A stretch of DNA of 64,000 bases, taken from NCBI GenBank assembly GCA_902618975.1, contig CACNCN010000004.1:1-64000 (forward strand). The letters are read 5' to 3'. Below, one piece after another: positions 10,581 through 20,793 of the stretch (position 1 is the stretch's first letter; every line of letters starts with the position of its first letter). Origin of the DNA: an uncultured Pelagibacteraceae bacterium. GTDB taxonomy: Bacteria; Pseudomonadota; Alphaproteobacteria; Pelagibacterales; Pelagibacteraceae. The translations under genes and the position numbers were made by a program. Below the pieces are notes generated by a model that saw only the letters and a program-made list of their open reading frames with translations, ran no database searches and had not been told where the DNA came from.

Positions 10581-11432
10581 ATGAAAAAAAAATGTTTGAT
10601 TTATGTAGTTTGCTATAATCATGAAAAATTCATTTTAAAAACTCTGGAAAGAATTCCAAAATCCTTAGCCAATAAATATGTTATAGAAGTATTAGTAGCC
10701 GATGATAATTCAAAAGATCAAACACTTAATCAAGCAAAAAAATTTAGTCCAGGTAAATTTAAATTTAAAATTATATATTTAAAAAAAAATTTAGGTTATG
10801 GAGGAAACCAAAAAATAGGCTACTTCTACTCAATAAAAAACAATTTTGATATTGTTGTCTTATTGCATGGAGATGGTCAATATGCTCCTGAGTATTTACC
10901 AAAGTTGTTAAAAAAATTTGATGAAAATAGTTATTGTGCTGCCGTGTTTGGATCAAGAATGATTAAATCTGGATCTGCTTTAAGAGGGGGTATGCCACTA
11001 TACAAATTTTTTGGTAATAAAATCTTAACATTTATTCAAAATATATTATTAACATCAAAATTATCCGAATTTCATTCTGGATATAGAAGTTATAAAGTTA
11101 GTTATCTTAAAAAAATTCATTTTGAACTAAACTCAAACGACTATAACTTTGATACTCAAATTATAATTCAATTAATTTTATCGAAAATGAAAATTATTGA
11201 AATACCAATACCAACATTTTACGGAGATGAGATTTCATATGTTAATGGACTAAAATATGCAATACAAATTGTATTTGAGAGCCTCAAGGCAAAATTACAT
11301 AAAATTAATATCATAAATGATAAAAAATTTAATCAGGTTGAGAATAAAAAACAAAAAATATTAAAAAAAAAAATATATTCAAATTTTAATAAAATGATTA
11401 ATACTTCAAAAAAGTATTCTTATAAAAAATAA
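10581..11432 (+). CDS. GT2-family glycosyltransferase (DPM1-like)
   Basis: 'VLVADDNSKDQT', 'LKKNLGYGGNQKIGY', 'LLHGDGQYAPEYLPKLL'. Confidence 0.85.
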   Translation: MKKKCLIYVVCYNHEKFILKTLERIPKSLANKYVIEVLVADDNSKDQTLNQAKKFSPGKFKFKIIYLKKNLGYGGNQKIGYFYSIKNNFDIVVLLHGDGQYAPEYLPKLLKKFDENSYCAAVFGSRMIKSGSALRGGMPLYKFFGNKILTFIQNILLTSKLSEFHSGYRSYKVSYLKKIHFELNSNDYNFDTQIIIQLILSKMKIIEIPIPTFYGDEISYVNGLKYAIQIVFESLKAKLHKINIINDKKFNQVENKKQKILKKKIYSNFNKMINTSKKYSYKK

Positions 11433-11436
11433 TTTA

Positions 11437-12687
11437 ATGATAAAAAAAAATATTATCTATATTTTTTCGTACTTAACAATTTTAGTTGGATTTTACTTTA
11501 ACGAAGATGTATTGGGTGGATCTAGAGGTGATTATCAATACCATGTAAAATTCATTGAATTGTTTTCTAGTGATGTAATTTTAGGATTAAAAAAATATGG
11601 GTACGAAGGATATTTTGCTAGAAACTCACCTATTTTCTATATTATTTTATCAAAATTAAATGAAATTTTTTCATTAAATCAGATTAGATTAATAAATACT
11701 CTAGGTTCAGTCTTAATTGCAATAATATTTTATAAAACATTAAAAATTCAATTTAATAATGTAAATAAAGAAAATTTAAAATTATTATCATGCATTCTTT
11801 TTTTGTCTCCAACAGTACGTTCTCTTTCTATATGGCCTTACCCAATTTTATGGGCATTAATCTTTTTTTTAATAAGCATTTATTTTTTTATTAGGTTTAA
11901 GAATAGCAGATACAACAATAATAAATTTTTTTACATTTCTTTGATAGGATTAATCTTAAGTTCTTACCTGCACTATAATTTTGCTTGTTTTGCGATTTTT
12001 TATTTTTTCAAATTTTATCAAAAAAGAGGCATAGATTTAGAAATTGTTAAGGCTTTAATTTTATGTTTTATTTTATCAATTCCAGCAGTCTTTTTTATTT
12101 TTTTTCGAGGCGAAATACACGTATTTCACGGACCTTCTGGTTTTCCAGTAGAATTTAAAGATTTAATTAATATCTCAAACAAAATTTTAATTATTAGCTC
12201 AATCATTAGTATATATTTTGTATTTTACTATAATTATAAACAATTTATCCAAGAGCCATATCAAAATATAAAAAATAATAAACATCATTTACTTCTTTTA
12301 ATTCCTTTTTTTGTACTAATATTTTTTTTCAATTATCCTGTTACAGAAAATTTTGGTGGTGGAATAGTTTTTAAATTTTCAAATAAAATAACTAATAATA
12401 ATTTATTATTTTATTTATTCACATTATATAGTCTAATTTTAATATTTACTCATTTATCTCAAAAAGATAATTTTATAATATTTTGTATATTAATTTTATT
12501 TTACAATATACAATTTACCATCTATATAAAATATTATGATCCATTGATTTATTTCTTATTGTTTTTCCTTTTTGATACGAAATTAAATAAAAAACTGTTT
12601 ATAAGTAAATATTATCTTGAAAAAATATATTCATTTTGTGTTTTAATGTATTGTTTTTTTATATTTAAAAATAATTTTAATATTTAA
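11437..12687 (+). CDS. Polytopic membrane protein, possible EpsG/Wzy-like polysaccharide polymerase
   Basis: Many hydrophobic segments; N-terminal 'GFYFNEDVLGGSRGDYQYHVKFIELFS' is reminiscent of EpsG/Wzy-like proteins; island context. Confidence 0.5.
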   Translation: MIKKNIIYIFSYLTILVGFYFNEDVLGGSRGDYQYHVKFIELFSSDVILGLKKYGYEGYFARNSPIFYIILSKLNEIFSLNQIRLINTLGSVLIAIIFYKTLKIQFNNVNKENLKLLSCILFLSPTVRSLSIWPYPILWALIFFLISIYFFIRFKNSRYNNNKFFYISLIGLILSSYLHYNFACFAIFYFFKFYQKRGIDLEIVKALILCFILSIPAVFFIFFRGEIHVFHGPSGFPVEFKDLINISNKILIISSIISIYFVFYYNYKQFIQEPYQNIKNNKHHLLLLIPFFVLIFFFNYPVTENFGGGIVFKFSNKITNNNLLFYLFTLYSLILIFTHLSQKDNFIIFCILILFYNIQFTIYIKYYDPLIYFLLFFLFDTKLNKKLFISKYYLEKIYSFCVLMYCFFIFKNNFNI

Positions 12688-12688
12688 G

Positions 12689-13438
12689 ATGAAAGAAAAT
12701 ATTTTAATATCTATTATTATTCCTTATTATAAAAATAAAAATTTCATTACAAAAACAATAAATAGTTTATTGTGTCAAACATATAAAAAATTTGAAATTT
12801 TGATAATTTATGATGATGAAAATATAGAAGATTTATTATTTTTAAAAAAAAATTTTTCTAAAACAAAAAAGATAAAAATTATACAAAATAAAAAAAATAT
12901 AGGTGCTGGATCTGCCAGAAACGTAGGAATAAATTTTGCCAATGGTAAATATGTTGCTTTTATTGATAGTGATGATTATTGGCATAGAGATAAACTTAGA
13001 ATACAATTGAATTATATGATTAAAAATAGGTTCAATTTATCTCATACAAACTATTTCATAGTTAATGAGCAAAATAAAGTAATAGGAAGACGAATTGCAA
13101 AAAAAATTAATTACAAAATGCTTTTAAAATCTTGTGATATTGGGTTATCTACTGTGATGATTAATAAAAGTTTATTAAAAAAAAATAAATTCCCAAGTAT
13201 TAAAACAAAAGAAGATTATGTCTTATGGTTAAAAATATTGAAAAAAAAACAATATGCTTACCCTATCAATGATTATCTAACATATTGGAGAGATACAAAT
13301 AATTCGTTATCATCTAATAAATTACAAAAAATTTTCGATGGCTATAAAGTTTACAGAAAATATTTAAAATTTAGTCCATTTAAATCAATTATCTATCTAT
13401 TTTTACTCTCGGTAAACTTTTTAAAAAAAAATATCTAA
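12689..13438 (+). CDS. GT2-family glycosyltransferase
   Basis: 'ISIIIPYYKNKNFITKTINSLLCQTYKKFEILIIYDDEN', 'NIGAGSARNVGINFANGKYVAFIDSDDYWHRDKL'. Confidence 0.9.
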   Translation: MKENILISIIIPYYKNKNFITKTINSLLCQTYKKFEILIIYDDENIEDLLFLKKNFSKTKKIKIIQNKKNIGAGSARNVGINFANGKYVAFIDSDDYWHRDKLRIQLNYMIKNRFNLSHTNYFIVNEQNKVIGRRIAKKINYKMLLKSCDIGLSTVMINKSLLKKNKFPSIKTKEDYVLWLKILKKKQYAYPINDYLTYWRDTNNSLSSNKLQKIFDGYKVYRKYLKFSPFKSIIYLFLLSVNFLKKNI

Positions 13439-14464
13439 ATGAATAACTATTTATATTACCTATTTTTACCTATGGTAATATTTTTCATTGTATTTTTTTT
13501 AAATTTTTTATTAATTAAAAAAAATTTTCTGCTAAGCCAAACCGGAGATCCGCATCAAAAATTTGCTAATAAAAAAAATATTCCTCTAATTGGTGGAATA
13601 TTAATTTACTTATGCATAATTTATCTATTTTTTGATGAATTAAAAAATGTAATTAACATTCTTTTTCTTGGTATTTTTTTGTTAGGATTGTTTTCAGATT
13701 TAAAATTAGTCAAATTAGCTTCAATAAAGTTATTTTTACAAATTTCAATAATTTATTTTGCAATTTACATTGGTGATATCTCTTTAACATCTTTAAGAAT
13801 ACAATTTTTAGATCAACTAAATAATAATCTATTCTTTAATTATTTTTTTGTAACATTTTGTATTGTAATTCTTATAAATGGCACAAATTTTATAGACGGT
13901 TTAAACGGATTAGTTTTGGGATATTTCTCTCTAATTTTTATTACTATGTATTCAATAGATTTAACAAATGCTATTTTTTTTAAAGAAAAAATATTGATAT
14001 TAATAATCTGTTTAGCAATATTATTCTTTTTTAATATTACCAATAAAATTTTCTTAGGAGATAATGGATCTTACCTCTTAGGTGTATTTTGTAGCATTTT
14101 GTTAATTCAACTCTATAACAATAATGACTTCTCACCTTTTTTTGTTGTATTGTTGTTATGGTATCCATGTTTTGAACTTTTATTTTCGATATTTAGAAAA
14201 TTTAATTTTAAACAATCCCCTCTTGAACCAGATGTTAAACATTTTCATCAACTAATACTTAATTTTTTGAAATTGAGGTTCAAATATAAATATTTAGCCA
14301 GTAATAACCTGGCCAGTTTTTTAATCCTACTTTATAATTGTATTATTTTTCTTATTGGATCTAACAATATATATAATTCAGAAATACAAATATTATTAGT
14401 TCTGTTTTCAATTATCATTTATATCTTTGCCTATTTAAAGCTTTACAGATATGTCTCAAAATAA
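13439..14464 (+). CDS. MraY/WecA-family undecaprenyl-phosphate sugar-1-phosphate transferase
   Basis: 'GDPHQKFANKKNIPLIGGILI', 'NGTNFIDGLNGL', 'KIFLGDNGSYLLG', 'DVKHFHQLI'. Confidence 0.85.
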   Translation: MNNYLYYLFLPMVIFFIVFFLNFLLIKKNFLLSQTGDPHQKFANKKNIPLIGGILIYLCIIYLFFDELKNVINILFLGIFLLGLFSDLKLVKLASIKLFLQISIIYFAIYIGDISLTSLRIQFLDQLNNNLFFNYFFVTFCIVILINGTNFIDGLNGLVLGYFSLIFITMYSIDLTNAIFFKEKILILIICLAILFFFNITNKIFLGDNGSYLLGVFCSILLIQLYNNNDFSPFFVVLLLWYPCFELLFSIFRKFNFKQSPLEPDVKHFHQLILNFLKLRFKYKYLASNNLASFLILLYNCIIFLIGSNNIYNSEIQILLVLFSIIIYIFAYLKLYRYVSK

Positions 14465-14467
14465 GTC

Positions 14468-15148
14468 TTAAAAAAACTGTTTGATCATTTCTTTTAAAAT
14501 CATAAAACCATCCTTAAAAGCATTTACTTTTTTAACCCCAGCAATTCTTGGCCTTTCTATTGAATGGCAGGATATAATTTTTAAATAATTTTTATTTGCC
14601 TGAATTGGAAGCTCTACACAATATCTAAAATCAAATGATTTTAATTTTAGCTTATTAACTTTTACTGTATTGCCTATTACAAAAGTATAAAGAATATCAG
14701 TAATTGGCAATCTGAATAAGACAGTTCCCATAGCAGTAAAAATTTTATTACCAATCCAAGTAACGATTGTATCGTCTTTACTTCCACCTCTCTTTTCATA
14801 CCTGGAGCCAAAAACTATATCACTACGTGTCTTAATTAATTTGTTATAGAACAAATTTATTTCTCTGGGGTTAAATGATCCGTCAGCATTAAAGATACAA
14901 AAAAAAGGAGTCTTAACATTTTTGATTCCCAACCTTAGTGCATCACCATAACCTTTTCTTTTTTGAAATATTAATTTTTTTTTAAATTGTTTTATAGACT
15001 CAATTGTTTCAATGTCATTTTTTTCCAACACTATTATTAATTTAAATTGATATTTTTTCAATTCTTTCAAAACTGCTGGCAAAGACTCTTTCTCTTTTTT
15101 AGCAGGAATAACTAAAGTAATTTTAGAAGGTTTAAATTTAATAGTCAA
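14468..15148 (-). CDS. GT2-family glycosyltransferase (DPM/polyprenyl-phosphate sugar synthase-like)
   Basis: 'LVIPAKKEKESLPAVLKEL', 'FNADGSFNPREI', 'DIVFGSRYEKRGGSKDDTI'. Confidence 0.8.
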   Translation of the reverse strand: MTIKFKPSKITLVIPAKKEKESLPAVLKELKKYQFKLIIVLEKNDIETIESIKQFKKKLIFQKRKGYGDALRLGIKNVKTPFFCIFNADGSFNPREINLFYNKLIKTRSDIVFGSRYEKRGGSKDDTIVTWIGNKIFTAMGTVLFRLPITDILYTFVIGNTVKVNKLKLKSFDFRYCVELPIQANKNYLKIISCHSIERPRIAGVKKVNAFKDGFMILKEMIKQFF

Positions 15149-15224
15149 ATCACAACTTATATAATATTTTGTTTATAAAATCTTATAGATATATTAATAT
15201 TTATATTTAATCAAACCTAGTTTA

Positions 15225-16898
15225 ATGGATACAAACATATTTATTTTTTTTTTAATTTACTTTTTTGTATCCCTAAGTGTTTTAGGTTATGGATCTTTAG
15301 TAGTTTCAATCACAAAAAAATATATAAAAAATATTAGTATTGGTGAAATCGGCATATTAGGAATATTTTTGCTTATTCTTTATTCGTACATATCACATTT
15401 ATTTTACAGCCATGGTAAAATTCACAATCTTATCCTTCTTATAATTGGAGTATTTTTATTTTTTATTAAAAAAAATTTTTTAATAAATAAAAATTTTAAA
15501 ATGTTTATTTTTGTATTCTCTCTATTATTTTTTGGGTTTGCTATTTTTAAAAATCATGACGATTTTACTTATTATCATTTTCCGTATATTTATTACATAA
15601 ATCAGTTTCCACATATGTTTGGAGTTGGTAATTTTAACCATGGTTTCAGAACACCATCCTCAATATTTTATTTAAACTCTCTATATTTTCTTCCATTTTT
15701 TAAATATTTTTTATTTAATATTGGACAGATACTTATTGTTGGGTTTTCAAATCTAATTTTATTATCAAAAGTAATTAAATATTTTAAAAGAAAAAAATAC
15801 GATTTTATCTTTTTTTTAACAATTTCATTATTAATTTTTATTAATGTATTCTTTTATAGAATTTCTGAACATGGAACTGATAGATCAGCTCAGATATTAG
15901 TATCTATTTTATTTTTAGAATATTTAATATTAATTAGTTATAAATCTGATTATAGAAGCAGTTTATCGAAAATATTTATTCTAACATCACTCATAATTTC
16001 TTTGAAAGCTTTTTATTTTCTATATGCAATTTTTTTAGTTCCATTAGTAATTTTTTTATATACGTCAAAAAAAAGTAATTTAATTTATGAAATTATTAAA
16101 TTAAATCATTTATTTTTTAACTTACTATTAACAACTATCTTAATAATATTTTTAATCAATTTATCTAACAGTGGTTGCTTAATATACCCTGTATACTTTA
16201 CTTGTTTTGAAAATTTAATTTGGTCAATACCAATAAGTGAGGTTAAAGATATGAATGATTGGTATGAACAATGGGCAAAAGCAGGAGCAGGACCAAATTT
16301 TGAGTTAAAAAATGCAGAGGAATATATAAGAAATTTTAATTGGTTTCAAAATTGGATAAATTTATATTTTTTTAACAAAGTTCTAGATTATTTATTAGGT
16401 ATAATTTTTATATGTATAATTTTTACAATTAGTTTTTATTCTAAAAAAAAAACTAAAATAATTAAAATAGATAGAAACTTATTAATATTTTACTTTTTTA
16501 TACTTATAATATTTTTTGAGTGGTTATACAATCATCCCTCTTTGAGATATGGGGGATATATAATTTTATTTTATATATTTATGCTTCCATACTGCATATT
16601 TATAAACAAATATAACTTAAGCTTAAAGAAAATTAAAAGTAGATCAATTTTAATTATAGCATTAATAGCTGTGATTTTTATAAGCAGAAATGGCATCAGA
16701 GTATACAATGAATATGAAAAATACAATTACAATCCATTTGTCAAATTTAATTATGAAGTCTCTAATGAGGACTTTAGATTGAATAATTTTTTTCTTCAAC
16801 AAATAAATGATTACAATCTTTGTAATGAAAAAAATAAAAACTGTGATCAAAATTTAGTTAAAAAAAAAGGTTTTTATTTTTTTTACGAGATAGATTAA
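15225..16898 (+). CDS. Large polytopic membrane protein of unknown function in polysaccharide island
   Basis: 557 aa with many hydrophobic helices; 'HDDFTYYHFPYIYYIN' and 'EHGTDRSAQIL' in loops. No family recognised with certainty. Confidence 0.6.
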   Translation: MDTNIFIFFLIYFFVSLSVLGYGSLVVSITKKYIKNISIGEIGILGIFLLILYSYISHLFYSHGKIHNLILLIIGVFLFFIKKNFLINKNFKMFIFVFSLLFFGFAIFKNHDDFTYYHFPYIYYINQFPHMFGVGNFNHGFRTPSSIFYLNSLYFLPFFKYFLFNIGQILIVGFSNLILLSKVIKYFKRKKYDFIFFLTISLLIFINVFFYRISEHGTDRSAQILVSILFLEYLILISYKSDYRSSLSKIFILTSLIISLKAFYFLYAIFLVPLVIFLYTSKKSNLIYEIIKLNHLFFNLLLTTILIIFLINLSNSGCLIYPVYFTCFENLIWSIPISEVKDMNDWYEQWAKAGAGPNFELKNAEEYIRNFNWFQNWINLYFFNKVLDYLLGIIFICIIFTISFYSKKKTKIIKIDRNLLIFYFFILIIFFEWLYNHPSLRYGGYIILFYIFMLPYCIFINKYNLSLKKIKSRSILIIALIAVIFISRNGIRVYNEYEKYNYNPFVKFNYEVSNEDFRLNNFFLQQINDYNLCNEKNKNCDQNLVKKKGFYFFYEID

Positions 16899-17612
16899 AT
16901 GAAACTTATTACTTTATTAATATTAAACTTTTTTGACTATTTTCATAAAAAAAAAATTGTTAACTTTTTAAAATACAAAAAAATAATATCTTTAAATGCC
17001 TTATTTGACGTAGGCGCTCATCGTGGTGAGTCTGTAAAATTTTTCACAAAATTTATTATGATAAAAAAAATCTATTGTTTTGAACCTAGCCCAGATAACT
17101 TTAGGATTTTAAAAAAAAATGTAAATAGATATCTTAAAAAGAAACACACAAAGGTAATTTTTGAAAATATTGCCCTAGGTAAACAAAATTCAGAAAAAAA
17201 ACTAATTCAATATAATGAAACATCCTCTTCATCTTTAAAAGAAATAAATTATTTATCGAAATATTATAAAAAAAAAAATTTTTTTCTGAATACTTCAAAT
17301 AACAAGATTTTAAATATAACCCAAAGAAAACTTAAGGATTATATCATTGAAAAAAAAATTTATAATTTTGACTTAATAAAAATTGATACGGAAGGAAATG
17401 AGTATGAGGTACTATTGGGATTAGAAGAATATTTGTCAAGATTTAAGGTAATTATTTTTGAACATCACTATGATGACATGATTTTAAAGGGCTACACTTT
17501 TACAAATATTAATAATTTATTAAAAAAATACAATTTTTCTAAAGCATTTAAGTCCAAAATGCCTTTCCGCAAAACTTTCGAATATATTTATATTAATGAT
17601 AAGTATATATAA
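16899..17612 (+). CDS. FkbM-family methyltransferase
   Basis: 'LFDVGAHRGESVKFF', 'IYCFEPSPDNFRILKKNV', 'LIKIDTEGNEYEVLLGLEEYL'. Confidence 0.88.
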   Translation: MKLITLLILNFFDYFHKKKIVNFLKYKKIISLNALFDVGAHRGESVKFFTKFIMIKKIYCFEPSPDNFRILKKNVNRYLKKKHTKVIFENIALGKQNSEKKLIQYNETSSSSLKEINYLSKYYKKKNFFLNTSNNKILNITQRKLKDYIIEKKIYNFDLIKIDTEGNEYEVLLGLEEYLSRFKVIIFEHHYDDMILKGYTFTNINNLLKKYNFSKAFKSKMPFRKTFEYIYINDKYI

Positions 17613-17637
17613 AAGTGATATTTAAAAATTAACTAAA

Positions 17638-18678
17638 ATGAAAAAAAAAATTGCATTAATATTTGGTGTCACGGGACAAGACGGTGCTTATTTAGCAGAG
17701 TTTCTATTAAAGAAAAATTATGTTGTACACGGCGTTAAAAGAAGATCTTCATCATTAAACACATCTAGAATTGATCATATATATCAAGATCCTCACGTAA
17801 AAAATAGAAAATTTATACTTCAATATGGTGATGTAACAGATGCAATATCAATATCAAAAATTATTAAAAAAATACAACCAACAGAGATTTATAATTTAGC
17901 TGCCCAATCTCATGTGGCTGTCTCTTTCGAAGTCCCTGAGTATACTGCAAATGCAGATGCTTTAGGATCTTTAAGAATACTAGAGGCAATAAAATTTCAT
18001 AAACTTGAAAAAAAAACTAGGTTTTATCAAGCAGGAACGTCTGAAATGTTTGGTAAGGTTACCCAAATACCACAAAATGAAAAAACATCTTTTTACCCAA
18101 GAAGCCCCTACGGTGTTGCAAAGCTATATGCTCATTGGATAACTATAAACTACAGAGAGGCTTATAAAATGCATGCGTGCAATGGTATACTATTTAATCA
18201 CGAAAGTCCCATCAGAGGAGAAACATTTGTTACAAAAAAAATAGTTTCAGCTTTATGCAAAATTAAGATGGGTAAACAAAAAAAATTATATCTTGGCAAT
18301 ATAAATGCAAAAAGAGATTGGGGTCATGCTAAAGATTATGTAGTTGCGATGTGGAAGATTTTGCAACAAAAAAAACCTGATGATTATGTTATCGCGACAG
18401 GTAATCAATACACAGTTAAAAAATTTTCTGAGCTCGTAATGAAAAAACTTAACATAAAATTTAAGTGGAAAGGTAAAGGTTTATCGTCAAAATGTTATGA
18501 TCAATTTAATAATTGCATAATTGAATGCGATAAAGAATATTTTAGACCTTTAGAGGTTGATACATTGTTAGGAGATTCCAAAAAAGCTAGAAAAATATTA
18601 AAATGGAAACCTAAATACAATATCTATAGTTTAGTTAATGATATGGTTGATAGTGAATTAAATTTAATCAATGATTAA
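17638..18678 (+). CDS. gmd: GDP-mannose 4,6-dehydratase
   Basis: '[44 protein letters not shown]', '[17 protein letters not shown]'. Confidence 0.95.
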   Translation: MKKKIALIFGVTGQDGAYLAEFLLKKNYVVHGVKRRSSSLNTSRIDHIYQDPHVKNRKFILQYGDVTDAISISKIIKKIQPTEIYNLAAQSHVAVSFEVPEYTANADALGSLRILEAIKFHKLEKKTRFYQAGTSEMFGKVTQIPQNEKTSFYPRSPYGVAKLYAHWITINYREAYKMHACNGILFNHESPIRGETFVTKKIVSALCKIKMGKQKKLYLGNINAKRDWGHAKDYVVAMWKILQQKKPDDYVIATGNQYTVKKFSELVMKKLNIKFKWKGKGLSSKCYDQFNNCIIECDKEYFRPLEVDTLLGDSKKARKILKWKPKYNIYSLVNDMVDSELNLIND

Positions 18679-19609
18679 TAAAAACTCTAAAATTTTTGTA
18701 GCCGGGCACAAAGGTCTTGTTGGAAGCGCAATCATAAGAAAGTTAATTTCTCAAGGTTATAAAAATATCTTATTTGAAAAAAGAAAACATTTAGATTTAA
18801 CTAATCAATCTCAAGTTCTAAATTATATTAAAAAAAAAAAACCTGAATTTATCTTCATTGCAGCAGCGAAAGTAGGAGGAATTTTATCAAATTACAAATA
18901 TAAAGCAGATTATATTTATGATAATTTAATGATACAAACAAATATTATTAATTCTGCTTACAAAATAGGAATAAAAAAATTAATATTTTTAGGATCAAGT
19001 TGTGTATATCCAAAAAACTGCAAGCAACCAATAAAAGAAAGTTATCTTTTAGATGGAAAGCTAGAAGAAACTAACGATGCATATGCAATAGCTAAGATAG
19101 CAGGTATTAAAATGTGTCAAAGCTATAATGACCAATTTGGAACAAAGTATTTATGCTTAATGCCAACTAATACTTTTGGGCCAAATGACAATTATGATGT
19201 TTTAAATTCTCACTTCGTACCTTCCCTTATAAAAAAAATATATGAGATTAAAATAAAAAGTAAAAAATCTATTAAAATTTGGGGTGATGGTAGTCCAAGA
19301 AGAGAAATTATTTATGTAGACGACATAGCTGACGCTTGTATTTACTTTATGAAAAAAAATGTAAGAGAAAACCTAATAAATATCGGCACAGGTCGCGATA
19401 AAACTATAAAACAATATACCGATCTTTTTATAAAAACACTCTGCCCGAATCTAAAAATTAATATTAAATTTGATAAAAAAAAACCAAATGGAGTATTGAG
19501 AAAAGTTTTAGATGTATCTTTAGCAAAAAAATATGGTTGGAAATCTAAATGTGACATCAAAAGTTCGATAATTCACACATACGAAAATTATTCAAATTTA
19601 CTTAAATAA
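18671..19609 (+). CDS. fcl: GDP-L-fucose synthase
   Basis: '[17 protein letters not shown]', '[17 protein letters not shown]', '[12 protein letters not shown]'. 8 bp overlap with gmd. Confidence 0.95.
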   Translation: MINKNSKIFVAGHKGLVGSAIIRKLISQGYKNILFEKRKHLDLTNQSQVLNYIKKKKPEFIFIAAAKVGGILSNYKYKADYIYDNLMIQTNIINSAYKIGIKKLIFLGSSCVYPKNCKQPIKESYLLDGKLEETNDAYAIAKIAGIKMCQSYNDQFGTKYLCLMPTNTFGPNDNYDVLNSHFVPSLIKKIYEIKIKSKKSIKIWGDGSPRREIIYVDDIADACIYFMKKNVRENLINIGTGRDKTIKQYTDLFIKTLCPNLKINIKFDKKKPNGVLRKVLDVSLAKKYGWKSKCDIKSSIIHTYENYSNLLK

Positions 19610-19624
19610 TATTGATTATAGGTA

Positions 19625-19652
19625 TTTACAAAAAAAATTGATTATGTATAAC
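19625..19652 (+). promoter_or_regulatory. Putative sigma70-type promoter for 5S rRNA (TTTACA-N16-TATAAC)
   Basis: TTTACA at 19625-19630 and TATAAC at 19647-19652, 16 nt apart. The -10 end lies ~6 nt before the 5S 5' end. Such boxes occur by chance in AT-rich DNA. Confidence 0.4.
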
Positions 19653-19657
19653 TTCTA

Positions 19658-19775
19658 TGCCTGGTGATTATTGCGAAAGGGTCATACCCGATTCCATTCC
19701 GAACTCGGAAGTCAAGCCTTTCTGCGCCGATGGTACTTTGTCTTAAGACACGGGAGAGTAGGTCGTTGCCAGGCT
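19658..19775 (+). rRNA. rrf: 5S ribosomal RNA
   Basis: Terminal helix GCCTGG...CCAGGC and the conserved core 'CCATTCCGAACTCGGAAGTCAAG...GCGCCGATGGTACT...GGGAGAGTAGGTCGTTGCCAGGC'. Confidence 0.97.
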
Positions 19776-19781
19776 ATCCAA

Positions 19782-20666
19782 ATGAAAAACATATTAGTTG
19801 TAACTGGTGGCGCTGGTTTTGTAGGTTCTAATCTAATTTATTATTTAATTAAAAAAACCAAATTTAAAATAATTAGTATTGATAATTATTCTAGTGGCAA
19901 ATTTAAAAATCATATTAAAAATAAAAGAATAACATATATTAACGGTGATACAAAAAATATTTATAATATTTTAAAAAAGGTAAAAAAAAAAATAAATTCC
20001 ATTTTTCATTTTGGTGAATTCGCAAGAATTTATCAAAGCTTTAAAAAATTTAATCAGTGTTATGACTCTAATTCAATAGGTAGCAAAGCCGTTTTTAAAT
20101 TTTGCTTAGATAATAAAATCAAATTGATTTATTCAGCTACCTCTGCAAGTCTTGGGAACATGGGAAATGATAAAAATTTGTCACCATATGCATTTACAAA
20201 GTCAAAAAATCTCGAGTTATTAGAAAATCTGAAGAAATGGTTTAAATTTAAATATGAAGTAGTTTATTTTTACAACGTTTACGGTCCCAAACAAATAAAA
20301 ACTGGTGATATGGCAACTGTTATTGGTATTTTTGAAAATAGTTATGAAAGAAAAAAACCATTAACTGTTGTGAAACCTGGAACACAAACAAGGCGTTTTA
20401 CCCATATAGAAGACACAGTAAAAGTTTGCTACGAAGCGTGGAAAAAAAATAAATGTTTACATTACTCAATTTCAAACAAAAAAATTTATTCTATACTTGA
20501 AGTTGCAAAGTTTTTTAGGTCAAAAATTAAGTTTCTTCCAAAGAGACCAGGTGAGAGATTTGCCTCAGCTTTGATAAATCAGTCATTTAACAACAAAGTG
20601 CATAAAAGATATGGCAAAATACGATTGAAACATTATATTAATTCGTTTATTAAAAATGAAAAATAA
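19782..20666 (+). CDS. NAD-dependent epimerase/dehydratase
   Basis: Start corrected to ATG 19782 ([23 protein letters not shown]). The ORF-track start at 19671 lies inside the 5S gene. Confidence 0.88.
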   Translation: MKNILVVTGGAGFVGSNLIYYLIKKTKFKIISIDNYSSGKFKNHIKNKRITYINGDTKNIYNILKKVKKKINSIFHFGEFARIYQSFKKFNQCYDSNSIGSKAVFKFCLDNKIKLIYSATSASLGNMGNDKNLSPYAFTKSKNLELLENLKKWFKFKYEVVYFYNVYGPKQIKTGDMATVIGIFENSYERKKPLTVVKPGTQTRRFTHIEDTVKVCYEAWKKNKCLHYSISNKKIYSILEVAKFFRSKIKFLPKRPGERFASALINQSFNNKVHKRYGKIRLKHYINSFIKNEK

Positions 20667-20791
20667 TGAAAATTGCTAGCTCACTTAAGTCGTTAAAAAA
20701 AAGAGATCTTAACTCAAAACTGGTAAAGAGGAGAGGTAGAGTTTATATTATAAATAAAAAAAATCCTAAGTTTAAAGCAAGACAGAAATAA
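20666..20791 (+). CDS. rpmJ: 50S ribosomal protein L36
   Basis: 41-aa [44 protein letters not shown]; too short for the supplied track. Starts in a TAATG overlap with the epimerase stop. Confidence 0.93.
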   Translation: MKIASSLKSLKKRDLNSKLVKRRGRVYIINKKNPKFKARQK

Positions 20792-20793
20792 TT

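Larger units (their letters stand above)
1..19657. other. Surface polysaccharide biosynthesis genomic island (right-hand part; continues beyond window start)
   Basis: Nearly all ORFs are glycosyltransferases, nucleotide-sugar enzymes or polytopic membrane proteins, with frequent strand switches. It ends at an isolated 5S rRNA gene. Confidence 0.85.

Noticed and set aside
1-19657. Possible mobile element, integrase or transposase explaining the island
   Set aside because: No transposase, integrase or clear terminal inverted repeats seen; island variation more likely arises by homologous recombination of flanks, though the left border is not visible.
19671-19781. N-terminal extension of the epimerase ORF (MRKGHTRFHSELGSQ...)
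   Set aside because: This is translated 5S rRNA sequence; the canonical Rossmann start [16 protein letters not shown] begins at 19782.
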